Positions 33,338 to 41,871 of a stretch of 64,000 nucleotides of DNA are shown piece by piece (position 1 is the stretch's first letter; the number at the start of each line of letters is the position of its first letter). The notes under the pieces were generated by a model that saw only the letters and a program-made list of their open reading frames with translations, searched no databases and had not been told where the DNA came from. A program made the translations under genes and the position numbers. Origin of the DNA: an uncultured Clostridia bacterium (GTDB lineage Bacteria > Bacillota > Clostridia > Lachnospirales > Anaerotignaceae); contig CABSIK010000004.1 of NCBI GenBank assembly GCA_902477755.1, positions 62,001 through 126,000 on the forward strand, written 5' to 3'.

Positions 33338-33989
33338 TTCAGAAATGATTTCCCTGGTGGGTGTAGCCTTCTGGGAAAGTATTTATATGACCATTATTTC
33401 CTCATTTTTTGCCTATGTCATCGGGTTGCCTTTGGGCTTGATTCTGGTGGCAACAGATAAAGACGGTATCGCGCCGGCGCCTTTGTTCAATCAGGTGCTG
33501 GGGATCATCATCAACATTCTGCGTTCCATTCCTTTCCTGATCCTGCTGGTAGCAATGATGCCCATCACACAGGCAGTTGTGGGAACCGTTATCGGCGCAA
33601 AGGCGACTGTTGTGGTACTGGTGGTAGCGGCAGCACCCTTCATTGCCAGACTGGTGGAATCTTCCCTGAAGGAAGTGGACAGAGGAGTTGTGGAAGCGGC
33701 ACAGTCCATGGGGGCTTCTCCCTTTGAAATCATGACAAAGGTACTGCTGCCTGAAGCAAAACCTTCTCTTTTGATCGGCAGCGCCATCGCCATGACAACC
33801 ATCTTGGGCTACTCTGCAATGGCAGGCTTCTGCGGCGGCGGCGGTCTGGGTGCTGTAGCCATCAACTATGGTTATTATCGCAGCCAGAGAGATATCATGT
33901 TAGTCATGGTAGTCCTGCTGGTAGTGATCGTGCAGGTATTGCAGGAAGTTGGCCTGCGTATCGCAAAAGGTACTGACAAACGGCTGTAA
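33330..33989 (+). CDS. metI: Methionine ABC transporter permease
   Basis: Membrane subunit of the methionine importer. The 219-aa protein has five helices and the cytoplasmic coupling motif EAAQSMGASPFEIMTKVLLPEAKPSL that contacts MetN. Start and stop overlap with metN (ATG inside the metN end), so the two are made together. metQ follows after 66 bases. Confidence 0.95.
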   Translation: MFNSEMISLVGVAFWESIYMTIISSFFAYVIGLPLGLILVATDKDGIAPAPLFNQVLGIIINILRSIPFLILLVAMMPITQAVVGTVIGAKATVVVLVVAAAPFIARLVESSLKEVDRGVVEAAQSMGASPFEIMTKVLLPEAKPSLLIGSAIAMTTILGYSAMAGFCGGGGLGAVAINYGYYRSQRDIMLVMVVLLVVIVQVLQEVGLRIAKGTDKRL

Positions 33990-34055
33990 CTCGTCAAGAG
34001 TACACATAAAAAAAGAAAACAAACATATTTTTTATTCTAAGGAGGAACATGTATT

Positions 34056-34913
34056 ATGAAAAAATTTCTTGGCATTTTATTGACAGCAGCTTTGGCATTC
34101 GGCGCTGTAGGCTGCGGCAGCACAACAACAGAAACAGCAGATGAAGGCGCAACAACTGCAACAACAGAAGGCACAACCATCAAAGTTGGCGCTTCTCCTT
34201 CCCCTCATGCGGAAATCCTGAAAGCTGCACAGCCTCTGCTGGCAGAAAAAGGCGTTACACTGGAAATCGTAGAATTTACAGACTATGTACAGCCTAACCT
34301 GGCACTGAACACAGGCGACCTGGATGCAAACTACTTCCAGCATCAGCCTTATCTGGATCAGTTCAATGCTGACAACGGTCTGGATCTGGTAGCACTGGGT
34401 GCTGTTCACTATGAACCCATGGGTATCTTTGCAGGCAACTCCAGCGATCTGGCTGCTCTGCCTGACGGCGCAAAAGTAGGCGTACCTAACGACGCAACAA
34501 ACGAAGCAAGAGCACTGCTGCTGCTGGAAGCAAACGGCCTGATCACACTGAAAGAAGATGCTGGCGTAGCAGCAACAAAACTGGATATCGTAGAAAACCC
34601 TCATAACCTGGAAATCGTTGAAATGGAAGCTGCACAGCTGCCTCTGTCTTTGGGCTCTCTGGATATCGCTGTTATCAATGGTAACTATGCACTGAGCGGC
34701 GGTCTGAGCATCTCTGATGCACTGGCAATCGAAGAAGCTGACTCTCTGGCAGCAGAAACATACCAGAACGTGGTAGCAGTTCGCAATGGTGATGAAACAA
34801 GACCTGAATTGCAGACACTGATGGAAGTTCTGAACTCTCAGGAAATCGCAGACTACATCAACGAAACATTTGAAGGCGCTGTAGCACCTGTATTTGAAGC
34901 AGCAGCTGAATAA
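34056..34913 (+). CDS. metQ: Methionine-binding lipoprotein
   Basis: Substrate-binding protein of MetNIQ, tethered outside the membrane. Lipobox GAVGC with lipidated Cys20 follows a short signal peptide, then a Thr/Glu-rich linker and the NlpA/MetQ fold (KVGASPSPHAEILKAAQPLL, YFQHQPYLDQFN, VGVPNDATNEARALLLL and INGNYAL). The 285-aa length is usual. AAGGAGGAACATGTATT precedes the ATG. It is the last gene of the unit; a diverged repeat-type hairpin follows at 34990-35033. Confidence 0.95.
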   Translation: MKKFLGILLTAALAFGAVGCGSTTTETADEGATTATTEGTTIKVGASPSPHAEILKAAQPLLAEKGVTLEIVEFTDYVQPNLALNTGDLDANYFQHQPYLDQFNADNGLDLVALGAVHYEPMGIFAGNSSDLAALPDGAKVGVPNDATNEARALLLLEANGLITLKEDAGVAATKLDIVENPHNLEIVEMEAAQLPLSLGSLDIAVINGNYALSGGLSISDALAIEEADSLAAETYQNVVAVRNGDETRPELQTLMEVLNSQEIADYINETFEGAVAPVFEAAAE

Positions 34914-34978
34914 GACAAATCGTTGCAAAAGAGAAAAACAGGAAAGCTGATTTTCCAAAAAATACATAAGATAAAATT

Positions 34979-35042
34979 TCAGTGAAAATAAGAAAGTCGG
35001 AATCCTTATCATATAAAGGGTTTCGACTTTCTTGCTTACTGA
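34979..35042 (+). repeat. Diverged partial repeat (F) acting as terminator after metQ
   Basis: AAGAAAGTCGGAATCCTT (34990-35007) pairs with AAGGGTTTCGACTTTCTT (35016-35033): 18 bp with two wobbles, the same constant AAGAAAG/CTTTCTT ends as the third stem of the dispersed repeat. TCAGTGA and TTACTGA form a short outer stem. The first hairpin of the family is absent. Confidence 0.55.
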
Positions 35043-35141
35043 TGAAGTTTGAACGAAATGTATCTCTCTTTTTTGCAGATTGCGCCAGAATATGGTATCA
35101 TAAACAAAACCTGAATTTTGCAATGGATGGGGGGAAGTGCT

Positions 35142-35606
35142 GTGAAAATTCCAAGAAGTCCATACGATATATTGGTGAATGTCGTTGGTGTGTGTTCTTT
35201 GGGAGGAACTACGGCGTGGCTGCTGGCGGTCTGGAAGAAGATTTCTGATGATATTCCGGTGCACTATGATTTGATGGGGCAGGTAGACCGCATGGCCAGC
35301 AAGGCCTCTTTATGGATGCTGGTGGCTGTAGGCTGGACAATGTTCCTTGCCTTGTCTGTGGTGGAGCATTTTCCGCAGATTTGGAATACAGGGGTGCAGG
35401 TGACACCGAAAAATCAGGAAATGGTGTATCGTATTTTGAAAAATATGCTGGGTACCTTAAAACTCATCATTGCGGTGTTGTTTTCCTATCTGGTGCTCCA
35501 ATCTGCCTTTGGCGGAGATTTGCCGCCTCAGTTCCTGCCGCTGTTTTTGCTGGTGACTTTAGGGACATTGGCATTCTTTTTGGTGCGGCTCATACGTTTG
35601 AAGTAA
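35142..35606 (+). CDS. DUF1648-type membrane protein
   Basis: A 154-aa membrane protein with four helices. The segment KISDDIPVHYDLMGQVDRMASKASLW matches the DUF1648 signature (IPxHxxxxGxxD), found in SdpI-like and other integral membrane proteins. Function unknown; some relatives confer immunity to toxins. GTG 35142 was chosen, seven bases after GGGGGGAAG; the upstream ATG 35118 lacks a site. It is a single gene that ends near repeat copy B. Confidence 0.72.
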   Translation: MKIPRSPYDILVNVVGVCSLGGTTAWLLAVWKKISDDIPVHYDLMGQVDRMASKASLWMLVAVGWTMFLALSVVEHFPQIWNTGVQVTPKNQEMVYRILKNMLGTLKLIIAVLFSYLVLQSAFGGDLPPQFLPLFLLVTLGTLAFFLVRLIRLK

Positions 35607-35624
35607 AAAAAGAAAAGCAGAAAA

Positions 35625-35803
35625 AGCAACTTCCCCTTAAGAAAACATTGATTTTTCTTTTCCTTGATTTCTTAAGGGGAATTGCAACGGCTGTCTTCAT
35701 AAGAAAACATAACAAATAAAACCTTCATAAAATAAGAAAGCCAAAATCCTTTGTCATCATAAGGATTTTGGCTTTCTTTGTTTTCTTATGAAGATGCCCC
35801 TAA
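35625..35803 (+). repeat. Dispersed structured repeat, copy B
   Basis: Best-formed copy. Stem 1: TTCCCCTTAAGAAA (35631-35644) with TTTCTTAAGGGGAA (35668-35681), perfect 14 bp. Stem 2: TCTTCATAAGAAAACA (35694-35709) with TGTTTTCTTATGAAGA (35779-35794), perfect 16 bp. Stem 3 inside it: AAGAAAGCCAAAATCCTT (35734-35751) with AAGGATTTTGGCTTTCTT (35761-35778), perfect 18 bp. Stems 2 and 3 abut on the 3' side. It lies between converging genes. Confidence 0.9.
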
Positions 35804-35836
35804 TTTCCATATGGGAACTTTCTGCTTTTTTTGTGC

Positions 35837-36319
35837 TTAATCTTCTGCCATTTTTTTCAAAGTATCGCCAGCCAGACGGTATACCGTCCAGTCGGACATG
35901 GGTTCTGCCCCTAAGGAGAGATAAAACCCGATGGAAGGGGTGTTGGTATCCAGACACCACCATTCCAGTCTGCCGCAGCCTCTTTCTACAGCGATCTGCG
36001 CCAGTTTCTGCAAAATGGCTTTGCCGTAGCCCTTGCCGCGGTGGACAGGGGATACATATAAATCTTCCAGATAAATGCCGGCTCTCCCCAGAAATGTGGA
36101 GAAGTTGTGGAAAAACAGGGCGAAACCGATTTCTTCGCCGGACTTATCCACAGCCAAAAGCACTTCTGCTTTTTCTTTATCAAAAATCCAGGTTTCCAGA
36201 ATTTCTTCCGTTGCTACCACTTCGGAAAGCAGCCCTTCATAATCCGCCAGTTCTTTGATGAACCGCAGAATCAGAGGAATATCCTTTCTTTCTGCAAAAC
36301 GAAATTTCAAATCTGTCAT
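35837..36319 (-). CDS. GNAT N-acetyltransferase, spermidine-acetyltransferase-like
   Basis: A 160-aa acetyl-CoA-dependent transferase. The acetyl-CoA loop is VSPVHRGKGYGKAIL, preceded by YLEDLYV, and the C-terminal strand motif is NTPSIGFYLSLGAE. The layout from LEDLYV to SIGFY and KKMAED resembles the spermidine/spermine acetyltransferase-like branch, but the acceptor is unknown. AGGTGGTTTT precedes the ATG. It lies just downstream of the dUTPase gene on the same strand, nine bases away, and so is probably in one transcript with it. Confidence 0.85.
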   Translation of the reverse strand: MTDLKFRFAERKDIPLILRFIKELADYEGLLSEVVATEEILETWIFDKEKAEVLLAVDKSGEEIGFALFFHNFSTFLGRAGIYLEDLYVSPVHRGKGYGKAILQKLAQIAVERGCGRLEWWCLDTNTPSIGFYLSLGAEPMSDWTVYRLAGDTLKKMAED

Positions 36320-36328
36320 AAAACCACC

Positions 36329-36763
36329 TCAATTCTTGCCTGTAGAGCCAATGCCGCCACGGTCGTCGTTGCCCAGTGTTTCTGCTTCGTCAAAAGAAAT
36401 GGCAGGCTGGTGCTCGAAAATGCGGAACTGACAGATACGGTCGTTTACATCAATGACGGTGTCACGCATAGCCAGCGCAGGGAAAAACCACTGGTCGTTA
36501 TCGCCGCAGTAGCTTTCGTCCACAATGCCGCAGTGATTGGTCTGGATAACGCCGAAGTTCTTGAAAGTAGAGCTGCGGGGCACAATATGTGCTTCATAGC
36601 CCTTAGGCAGTTCCATGGCGATGCCAAGAGGAATCAGACGGAATTCCCCTGCCTTCAGTTCTACTTTTTCTGCCGCGCGCAGGTCGATCCAATCGGATTT
36701 GCCGTCGATGTAGCGCAGTTTTTCGATTTTGTCGCTGAGATATTTGATTCTGATGGAAACCAT
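36329..36763 (-). CDS. dut: dUTP diphosphatase
   Basis: Hydrolyses dUTP to dUMP, keeping uracil out of DNA and feeding dTMP synthesis. The 144-aa trimer-type protein shows motif 1 DWIDLRAA, motif 2 PRSSTFKNFG, motif 3 in GIVDESYCGDNDQW (a variant of GVIDxxYRG), motif 4 RICQFRI and the C-terminal arm RGGIGSTG. This form occurs in Firmicutes and their phages; nothing around it suggests a prophage. GAAAGGAAGAAATCA precedes the ATG. It follows nrdDG on the same strand, which groups dNTP genes. Confidence 0.9.
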   Translation of the reverse strand: MVSIRIKYLSDKIEKLRYIDGKSDWIDLRAAEKVELKAGEFRLIPLGIAMELPKGYEAHIVPRSSTFKNFGVIQTNHCGIVDESYCGDNDQWFFPALAMRDTVIDVNDRICQFRIFEHQPAISFDEAETLGNDDRGGIGSTGKN

Positions 36764-36787
36764 TGATTTCTTCCTTTCTGTATTGCT

Positions 36788-37282
36788 TTATTCCGCGTGG
36801 TAAAGGTACATGGTGCCTTTTTCCAGAGATTTCTGCACGTCGATGATTCGCTGGTTAAAACTGCCTTTCCAGTGGAGCTGGGGGTCTTTTAGTTCTTCCA
36901 CAAAACGTCCGTCCACGATAACGTCCAGATATGGCATGATGGGCAGGGCGCTGATTTCTTCCCAAAGATAGCCTGTGTAAAGCCATGTTTTTTTATCAGG
37001 AAAGGCTTCTTTGATTTCTTTTGCCAAAGCGGTCATATCTTCTCGGTTGCCCATATATAAGGGGTCGCCGCCGCTGAATGTGATGCCGCTGATATAGTCT
37101 TTTTCCAGCTCTGCAAAAAGTTCTGCCTTGGCAGCTTCATCAAAGGGCAGACCGCCGTCAGGGTCCCATGTGATGGGATTCTGGCAGTTTTTGCAGCCAT
37201 GGGAGCAGCCTGCTACCCACAGGACCACCCGCAGCCCTTCGCCGTTGAGCATATCGTCTTTTGTGATGTTATGGTAACGCAT
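36788..37282 (-). CDS. nrdG: Anaerobic ribonucleotide reductase activating protein
   Basis: Radical SAM enzyme that makes the glycyl radical on NrdD. The 164-aa protein has the 4Fe-4S motif CSHGCKNC (C26, C30, C33), a SAM-binding FSGGDPLY, and the usual small size. Its start overlaps the nrdD stop by one base (TAATG), so the two are co-translated. Confidence 0.95.
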   Translation of the reverse strand: MRYHNITKDDMLNGEGLRVVLWVAGCSHGCKNCQNPITWDPDGGLPFDEAAKAELFAELEKDYISGITFSGGDPLYMGNREDMTALAKEIKEAFPDKKTWLYTGYLWEEISALPIMPYLDVIVDGRFVEELKDPQLHWKGSFNQRIIDVQKSLEKGTMYLYHAE

Positions 37283-39399
37283 TACATACTCTTCCTTTCT
37301 GCGATTTCCGCCATTTTTGCTTCATTCAGGCGGGTGTCGCCTTTGACACGGGAGTAAGACAGATACCCGTTCATACGGTCGATTTTTGTCAGGTTGCTGC
37401 TGCCGCATTTGGGGCATACGTCCATTTCCAGTTCCTGATGGCCGCAGTCGTCGCAGTATGCCAGAGAAAGGTTTACCCCTTCATAGAAGCCCATCTTCAT
37501 GGCACGGCGCACCAGTGTGCGGATAGCGTCCAGATTGTAGTCGATGGGGTATTTTACATACTGGATTTTGCCGCCGTTGGACAAATCCCAGAAGCGTTTT
37601 TCCAAATCCTGTTTCTGGATGGGTGTGATGTCTTCTGTTACATGGCAATGGAAAGAGTTGCTCACGTAAGGACGGTCGGATACATTTTCCACTACGCCGT
37701 ATTTCTTGCGGAACTGTGTTACCTGCAAGCCGCAGAGACTTTCCGCAGGGGTGCCGTAGATGGCGTAGAGATTGCCGTCGGCTTTCTTAAATTCCGCTAC
37801 TTTATCATTGATGTGCTGCAATGTGTCGATGGCAAACTGACCGTCTTCCACTAGAGATTTGCCGTTATACAGCTCCTGCAGTTCGTTGAGGGCAGTGATG
37901 CCGAAAGAAGCGGTGGCAGCCTTCAGCAAAGGTTTGATTTTGTCGTGGATGCCCAGATGACCGCCGTAGAAACCGCCTTCACAGTATGCCAGAGGGTTGG
38001 TGGAAGCGCGCATTTCGCCCAGATACGCATAAGTGCGGATGTGAAGCTGACGAATCAGTTCCAGATAGTAGTCCAGCACTTCATAGAAAGGTTTGCTTTC
38101 CTGTTTTGCCTTTGCGTAAATCATAGGCAGGTGCAGGCTCACAGCGCCGATGTTGAATCGACCCACATAAACAGGCTTGTCCTGTTCGTCAGCAGGTTCC
38201 ATGCCGCCCCGTTCAAACCAAGGGGACAGGAAGGCACGGCAGCCCATGGGGCTGATGATCGCGCCGTATTTTTTATACATGTCCGCTACATAGCCTTCGC
38301 CTGTCAGGGAAAGCCAGTCGGGATACATGGTCTTGGAGGAGCAGAGGATGCCTGCTTCAAAGACATCTTCCAATTCCTTGCCTTTGCCATGGAGATTTTC
38401 GTCATAAAGGAATACCAGTTTGGGAAACAGTACAGGCTTTTTGCAGTTTTTCTTACCCTGTCCTTTTCTGCGGACGTTGAGCATGGTGATGGATGCCATT
38501 TTGGCGAATTTGCCTGTGCCTGTGCCGAATGTCATGGTGATGAAAGGATAATCGCCACGGCTGGAAGCAACGGTGTTGAATTTGTATTCCCAGCCCTGGA
38601 AGCCCTGTTCAAAGTCGTTAAGGATGTCCGCCATAGCTTCTTTGTCCGCAGCCTTGGGTGTCAGACCCATGTCGATGTAACGGCGGTAGAATTTCTCGTA
38701 GCTCTTTTCCGCAAAGGGTTCCAGCAGCAGGTCTACGGAAGGTACGGTAAAACCGCCGTACTGCTGGCTGGCAGCGGAAAGAACGATGTCGCCGATCACG
38801 TCAAAGGCAACATTCAGTGTTTTGGGTTCGTTGTACCACAGGTTGCCCATTTCAAAACCGCCGGTGAGGACTTCTTTCACGTCGAACAGACAGCAGTTCA
38901 TGGTGTCACGTCTTGCGGACATATCATGGATGTAGATATAACCGTCACGGCACGCCTGCAATTCTTCTGTGGTCATGAAGAATTTCTGGTACAGTTCTTT
39001 GTTCAGCTGATTGAATACCAGAGAGCGTTTTGTGGAAACCAGCGCGCTGTCGGTGTTGCTGTTTTCCTTGTCGCCGATGTACATGATGGACTGGCTTTTT
39101 TTGTAAACCTCGTCCAGCATTTTCACAAAATCCTGTTTGTAGTTGCGGTAATCGCGGTAGCTTTTGGCAACTTCAGGTTTTACCTGTTCCAGTGCCCCTT
39201 CGACGATGTTATGCATTTCCGCAATGGGGATGCCTTCTTTGCCAAGGGATTTCGCTTTTGTTTCCACGAAATCACAGATGAAATCCAGCTCTTCCTGTGT
39301 GAATTTCACCAGGGCGCGGTAAGCGGATTTGTTTACGGCAACGACGACTTTCTGCACATTCCACGGTTCGTGGGTATTATCTTTCTTAATCACATACAT
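37282..39399 (-). CDS. nrdD: Anaerobic (class III) ribonucleoside-triphosphate reductase
   Basis: Reduces NTPs to dNTPs without oxygen, using a glycyl radical. The 705-aa protein has an N-terminal ATP-cone (YVIKKDNTHEPWNVQKVV onward) for allosteric control, the catalytic barrel, a zinc site with C649, C652, C662, C665, and the probable radical glycine G678 in RMNGYLS. AAGGAGGATATCATC precedes ATG 39399. Two NrdR-like boxes lie upstream. It is co-transcribed with nrdG and perhaps with dut and the GNAT gene. Confidence 0.95.
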   Translation of the reverse strand: MYVIKKDNTHEPWNVQKVVVAVNKSAYRALVKFTQEELDFICDFVETKAKSLGKEGIPIAEMHNIVEGALEQVKPEVAKSYRDYRNYKQDFVKMLDEVYKKSQSIMYIGDKENSNTDSALVSTKRSLVFNQLNKELYQKFFMTTEELQACRDGYIYIHDMSARRDTMNCCLFDVKEVLTGGFEMGNLWYNEPKTLNVAFDVIGDIVLSAASQQYGGFTVPSVDLLLEPFAEKSYEKFYRRYIDMGLTPKAADKEAMADILNDFEQGFQGWEYKFNTVASSRGDYPFITMTFGTGTGKFAKMASITMLNVRRKGQGKKNCKKPVLFPKLVFLYDENLHGKGKELEDVFEAGILCSSKTMYPDWLSLTGEGYVADMYKKYGAIISPMGCRAFLSPWFERGGMEPADEQDKPVYVGRFNIGAVSLHLPMIYAKAKQESKPFYEVLDYYLELIRQLHIRTYAYLGEMRASTNPLAYCEGGFYGGHLGIHDKIKPLLKAATASFGITALNELQELYNGKSLVEDGQFAIDTLQHINDKVAEFKKADGNLYAIYGTPAESLCGLQVTQFRKKYGVVENVSDRPYVSNSFHCHVTEDITPIQKQDLEKRFWDLSNGGKIQYVKYPIDYNLDAIRTLVRRAMKMGFYEGVNLSLAYCDDCGHQELEMDVCPKCGSSNLTKIDRMNGYLSYSRVKGDTRLNEAKMAEIAERKSM

Positions 39400-39472
39400 G
39401 ATGATATCCTCCTTCATTCTCCCCAAGGGAGATACAATACATAGTCATTAGCTGTATCATAATGTACCACAT

Positions 39473-39520
39473 ACGGCTATATATTGCAATCAAAAATATA
39501 GACAACACAATATATTGTGA
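39473..39520. promoter_or_regulatory. Two NrdR-like boxes upstream of nrdDG
   Basis: Box 1 at 39505-39520 reads ACACAATATATTGTGA, close to the NrdR consensus palindrome. Box 2 at 39473-39488 reads ACGGCTATATATTGCA, a weaker match. Their centres are 32 bp apart, about three helical turns, which is the known NrdR arrangement. A possible minus-strand -35 (TTGCAA) overlaps box 2. Confidence 0.72.
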
Positions 39521-39577
39521 AAACTTAGAGAAGTTCATCTATTTTTTCATAGAAATTTTGTAAGGTTATTTTTTATT

Positions 39578-41059
39578 TTATTTTGTCAAGGTCTGGCGCA
39601 CTGCTTTTTGCCAGCCTTCCAGTTTTTCTGTGGCTTCTTCTTTGGATGCCTTAGGGGAATAAGCGTGAGAAACGCCCCAGTTTCGGCGAATTTCCGACAA
39701 ATCTTTCCAGTAGCCTACCGCAAGACCTGCCAGATACGCAGCTCCCAGAGCAGTGGTTTCCAGTGTCTTTGGACGGAGCACAGGAACCCCTGTGATGTCC
39801 GCTTGGAATTGGAGCAGGAAGTTATTGGCAGCGGCGCCGCCGTCTACACGAAGTTCTGCAAGAGGAATGCCAGCGTCCTCCTCCATGGCGTGAAGCACGT
39901 CATAAGTCTGGTATGCCATGGATTCCAAAGCCGCACGGGCAATATGGCTGCGGTTGGCGCCACGGGTGAGACCTGTCAAAATACCTCTCGCGTAAGGGTC
40001 CCAGTAGGGCGCGCCCAGTCCCACAAAAGCAGGTACCAGATATACGCCGCAGGTGTCAGGTACAGACATGGCAAGTTCTTCTGTTTCCGGCGCAGAGCCA
40101 ATGAGTTTCAGCTCATCCCGGAGCCACTGGATAGCAGCTCCAGCCACAAATACAGAGCCTTCCAGGGCATAGGTGACTTTTCCGTCCAGTCCCCATGCAA
40201 TGGTTGTCAGAAGCCCATTTTTGGACATGACAGGGGCATCTCCTGTATGCATCAGCAGGAAACATCCGGTGCCATAGGTGTTTTTGGCAGAACCAGGGGT
40301 GAAGCAAGCCTGTCCAAAGAGGGCAGATTGCTGGTCGCCAGCAGCTCCGGCAATGGGAATGGGTGCGCCGAAGTGGAAAGGCAGGGTATGGCCGAAGATG
40401 CCGCTGGAGGGCATGACTTTGGGCAGGATAGAAGCAGGAATGTCCAGAATATCCAAGATTTCCCCATCCCACTGTAAAGTATGGATGTTAAACAGCATGG
40501 TACGGGAGGCGTTGGAGTAATCGGTGGCATGCACCTGTCCCCCTGTGAGATTCCAGATGAGCCATGTGTCTACAGTACCGAAAAGGAGATTGCCTTCCTC
40601 TGCCAGTTTTCTTGCCCCTTCCACATGATTCAGCACCCAGCGGATTTTCGTTGCGGAGAAGTATGCGTCCAGCAGGAGCCCTGTTTTTTCCCGGAACAGG
40701 TCGGTGTAGCCTTTTTTCGCCAGTTCTTCGCAGTCTTCCGCAGTCCGGCGGCACTGCCATACAATGGCGTTGTAAATGGGCTTGCCTGTGCGCTTGTCCC
40801 AAAGGATGGTGGTTTCTCGCTGGTTGGTGATGCCGATGGCGGCAATGTCCGCGGCGGTGAGACCTTTTTGTTCTAAGGCTTTTTGTGCCACTTCCAGCTG
40901 ACTTTGCCAGATTTCCATGGGGTCGTGTTCCACCCAGCCGGGCTGGGGATAAATCTGGCGGTATTCCTTCTGGGCGGTGCTGACAGCCACGCCGTTTTTG
41001 TCAAAGAGGATACAGCGAGAGCTGGTGGTTCCTTGATCCAAAGACATGATATACTGCAT
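39578..41059 (-). CDS. glpK: Glycerol kinase
   Basis: Phosphorylates glycerol to glycerol-3-phosphate. The 493-aa FGGY-family protein has the ATP motif SLDQGTTSSR, the glycerol site NQRETTILWDKRTGKP and WQCRRT, GDQQSALFGQ, GTGCFLLMHTG and the FGGY signature region GANRSHIARAALESMAYQ. AAAGGAGGATTTGT precedes ATG 41059; the much longer frame upstream reads through the preceding terminator and is not real. The facilitator glpF and the dehydrogenase glpO/glpD are not next to it. Confidence 0.95.
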   Translation of the reverse strand: MQYIMSLDQGTTSSRCILFDKNGVAVSTAQKEYRQIYPQPGWVEHDPMEIWQSQLEVAQKALEQKGLTAADIAAIGITNQRETTILWDKRTGKPIYNAIVWQCRRTAEDCEELAKKGYTDLFREKTGLLLDAYFSATKIRWVLNHVEGARKLAEEGNLLFGTVDTWLIWNLTGGQVHATDYSNASRTMLFNIHTLQWDGEILDILDIPASILPKVMPSSGIFGHTLPFHFGAPIPIAGAAGDQQSALFGQACFTPGSAKNTYGTGCFLLMHTGDAPVMSKNGLLTTIAWGLDGKVTYALEGSVFVAGAAIQWLRDELKLIGSAPETEELAMSVPDTCGVYLVPAFVGLGAPYWDPYARGILTGLTRGANRSHIARAALESMAYQTYDVLHAMEEDAGIPLAELRVDGGAAANNFLLQFQADITGVPVLRPKTLETTALGAAYLAGLAVGYWKDLSEIRRNWGVSHAYSPKASKEEATEKLEGWQKAVRQTLTK

Positions 41060-41080
41060 ACAAATCCTCCTTTTCATGGG

Positions 41081-41102
41081 AAAAGCCCCGAAAGGGGCTT
41101 TT
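41081..41102. terminator. Bidirectional terminator between MBL hydrolase and glpK
   Basis: AAAAGCCCC-GAAA-GGGGCTTTT, a perfect nine-bp stem closed by a stable GAAA loop (TTTC on the minus strand, where it should end the hydrolase transcript). Confidence 0.85.
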
Positions 41103-41109
41103 GATGTCG

Positions 41110-41718
41110 TTACATATAAGGGTTCATGCGGCGTTCGATTTCCATTGTAGTGGAAGGGCCGTGACCGGGATACACATTGTAGTCGCCGGGCAGGTTCCGC
41201 AGGCGTTTCAGAGAAGCGATGATTTCGCCCCAATTGCCTGTAGGCAGGTCTGTACGGCCGCAGGAGCCTTGGAACAGGGTGTCGCCGGAGAAAATGTTGT
41301 CGCCGATGAGATAGCATACACTGCCGGCTGTATGACCGGGTGTTTCCAGTACAGTAAATTCCAAATCGCCTACTTTGATGGCGTCGCCTTCCTGTACCCA
41401 TACGTCAGCGGAAAGAGAAGTGGGGCCGCTCATGTAAAGAGAGCAGTTCATAGCAGGGTCTGCCAGCAGAGGTTCTTCTTTTTTGCAGGCGTAAACGGGA
41501 CAGCCGTATTTTTCTTTTACCATCTCCACAGCACCGATATGGTCATCATGACCGTGGGTCAACAGAATGTGGGTGGGTTTCAGGTTGTTTTCTTCGATAT
41601 AGCGGAACAAAGGCTGGGGATTGCCGTCGCAGTCGATGATGGCGCAGGTGCCCTTGTCGTCAGAGATCACATAGCAGTTGGTGCCGATGTTGCCGATTTC
41701 CAGTGTTTGTATTTTCAT
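41110..41718 (-). CDS. Glyoxalase-II-like MBL-fold hydrolase
   Basis: A 202-aa metallo-beta-lactamase-fold protein with THGHDDHIGA, a TPGHTAGS motif, GDTLF and PGHGPST, the full dinuclear zinc set of the glyoxalase II-like group. Such proteins hydrolyse thioesters, often glutathione- or bacillithiol-linked; the substrate is not known here. GGAGGTTTTTGCACC precedes ATG 41718. It is divergent from a small membrane gene and ends at a terminator. Confidence 0.88.
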   Translation of the reverse strand: MKIQTLEIGNIGTNCYVISDDKGTCAIIDCDGNPQPLFRYIEENNLKPTHILLTHGHDDHIGAVEMVKEKYGCPVYACKKEEPLLADPAMNCSLYMSGPTSLSADVWVQEGDAIKVGDLEFTVLETPGHTAGSVCYLIGDNIFSGDTLFQGSCGRTDLPTGNWGEIIASLKRLRNLPGDYNVYPGHGPSTTMEIERRMNPYM

Positions 41719-41871
41719 GGTGCAAAAACCTCCTTGTGTTTCGATTTCTGTAGGCATTTTTTCTGCCGTCTGCACTATTATAGCAGATAAGGCAGCCTGC
41801 CGCCTAGTCTTTTTACAGGAAAGTTTCCAAACGCTGGAAAAAGCTGGACAAGAGGACAAAAGGGGAGTAAG

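Noticed and set aside
36329..36763. Prophage remnant because of the phage-like dUTPase
   Set aside because: The flanks are nrdDG and a GNAT gene; no phage structural, integrase or lysis gene is visible.
39400..41401. Long upstream extension of the glpK frame to about 607 aa
   Set aside because: It would cross the perfect AAAAGCCCC/GGGGCTTTT terminator and the end of the MBL gene; ATG 41059 has a strong ribosome site and gives the normal 493 aa.
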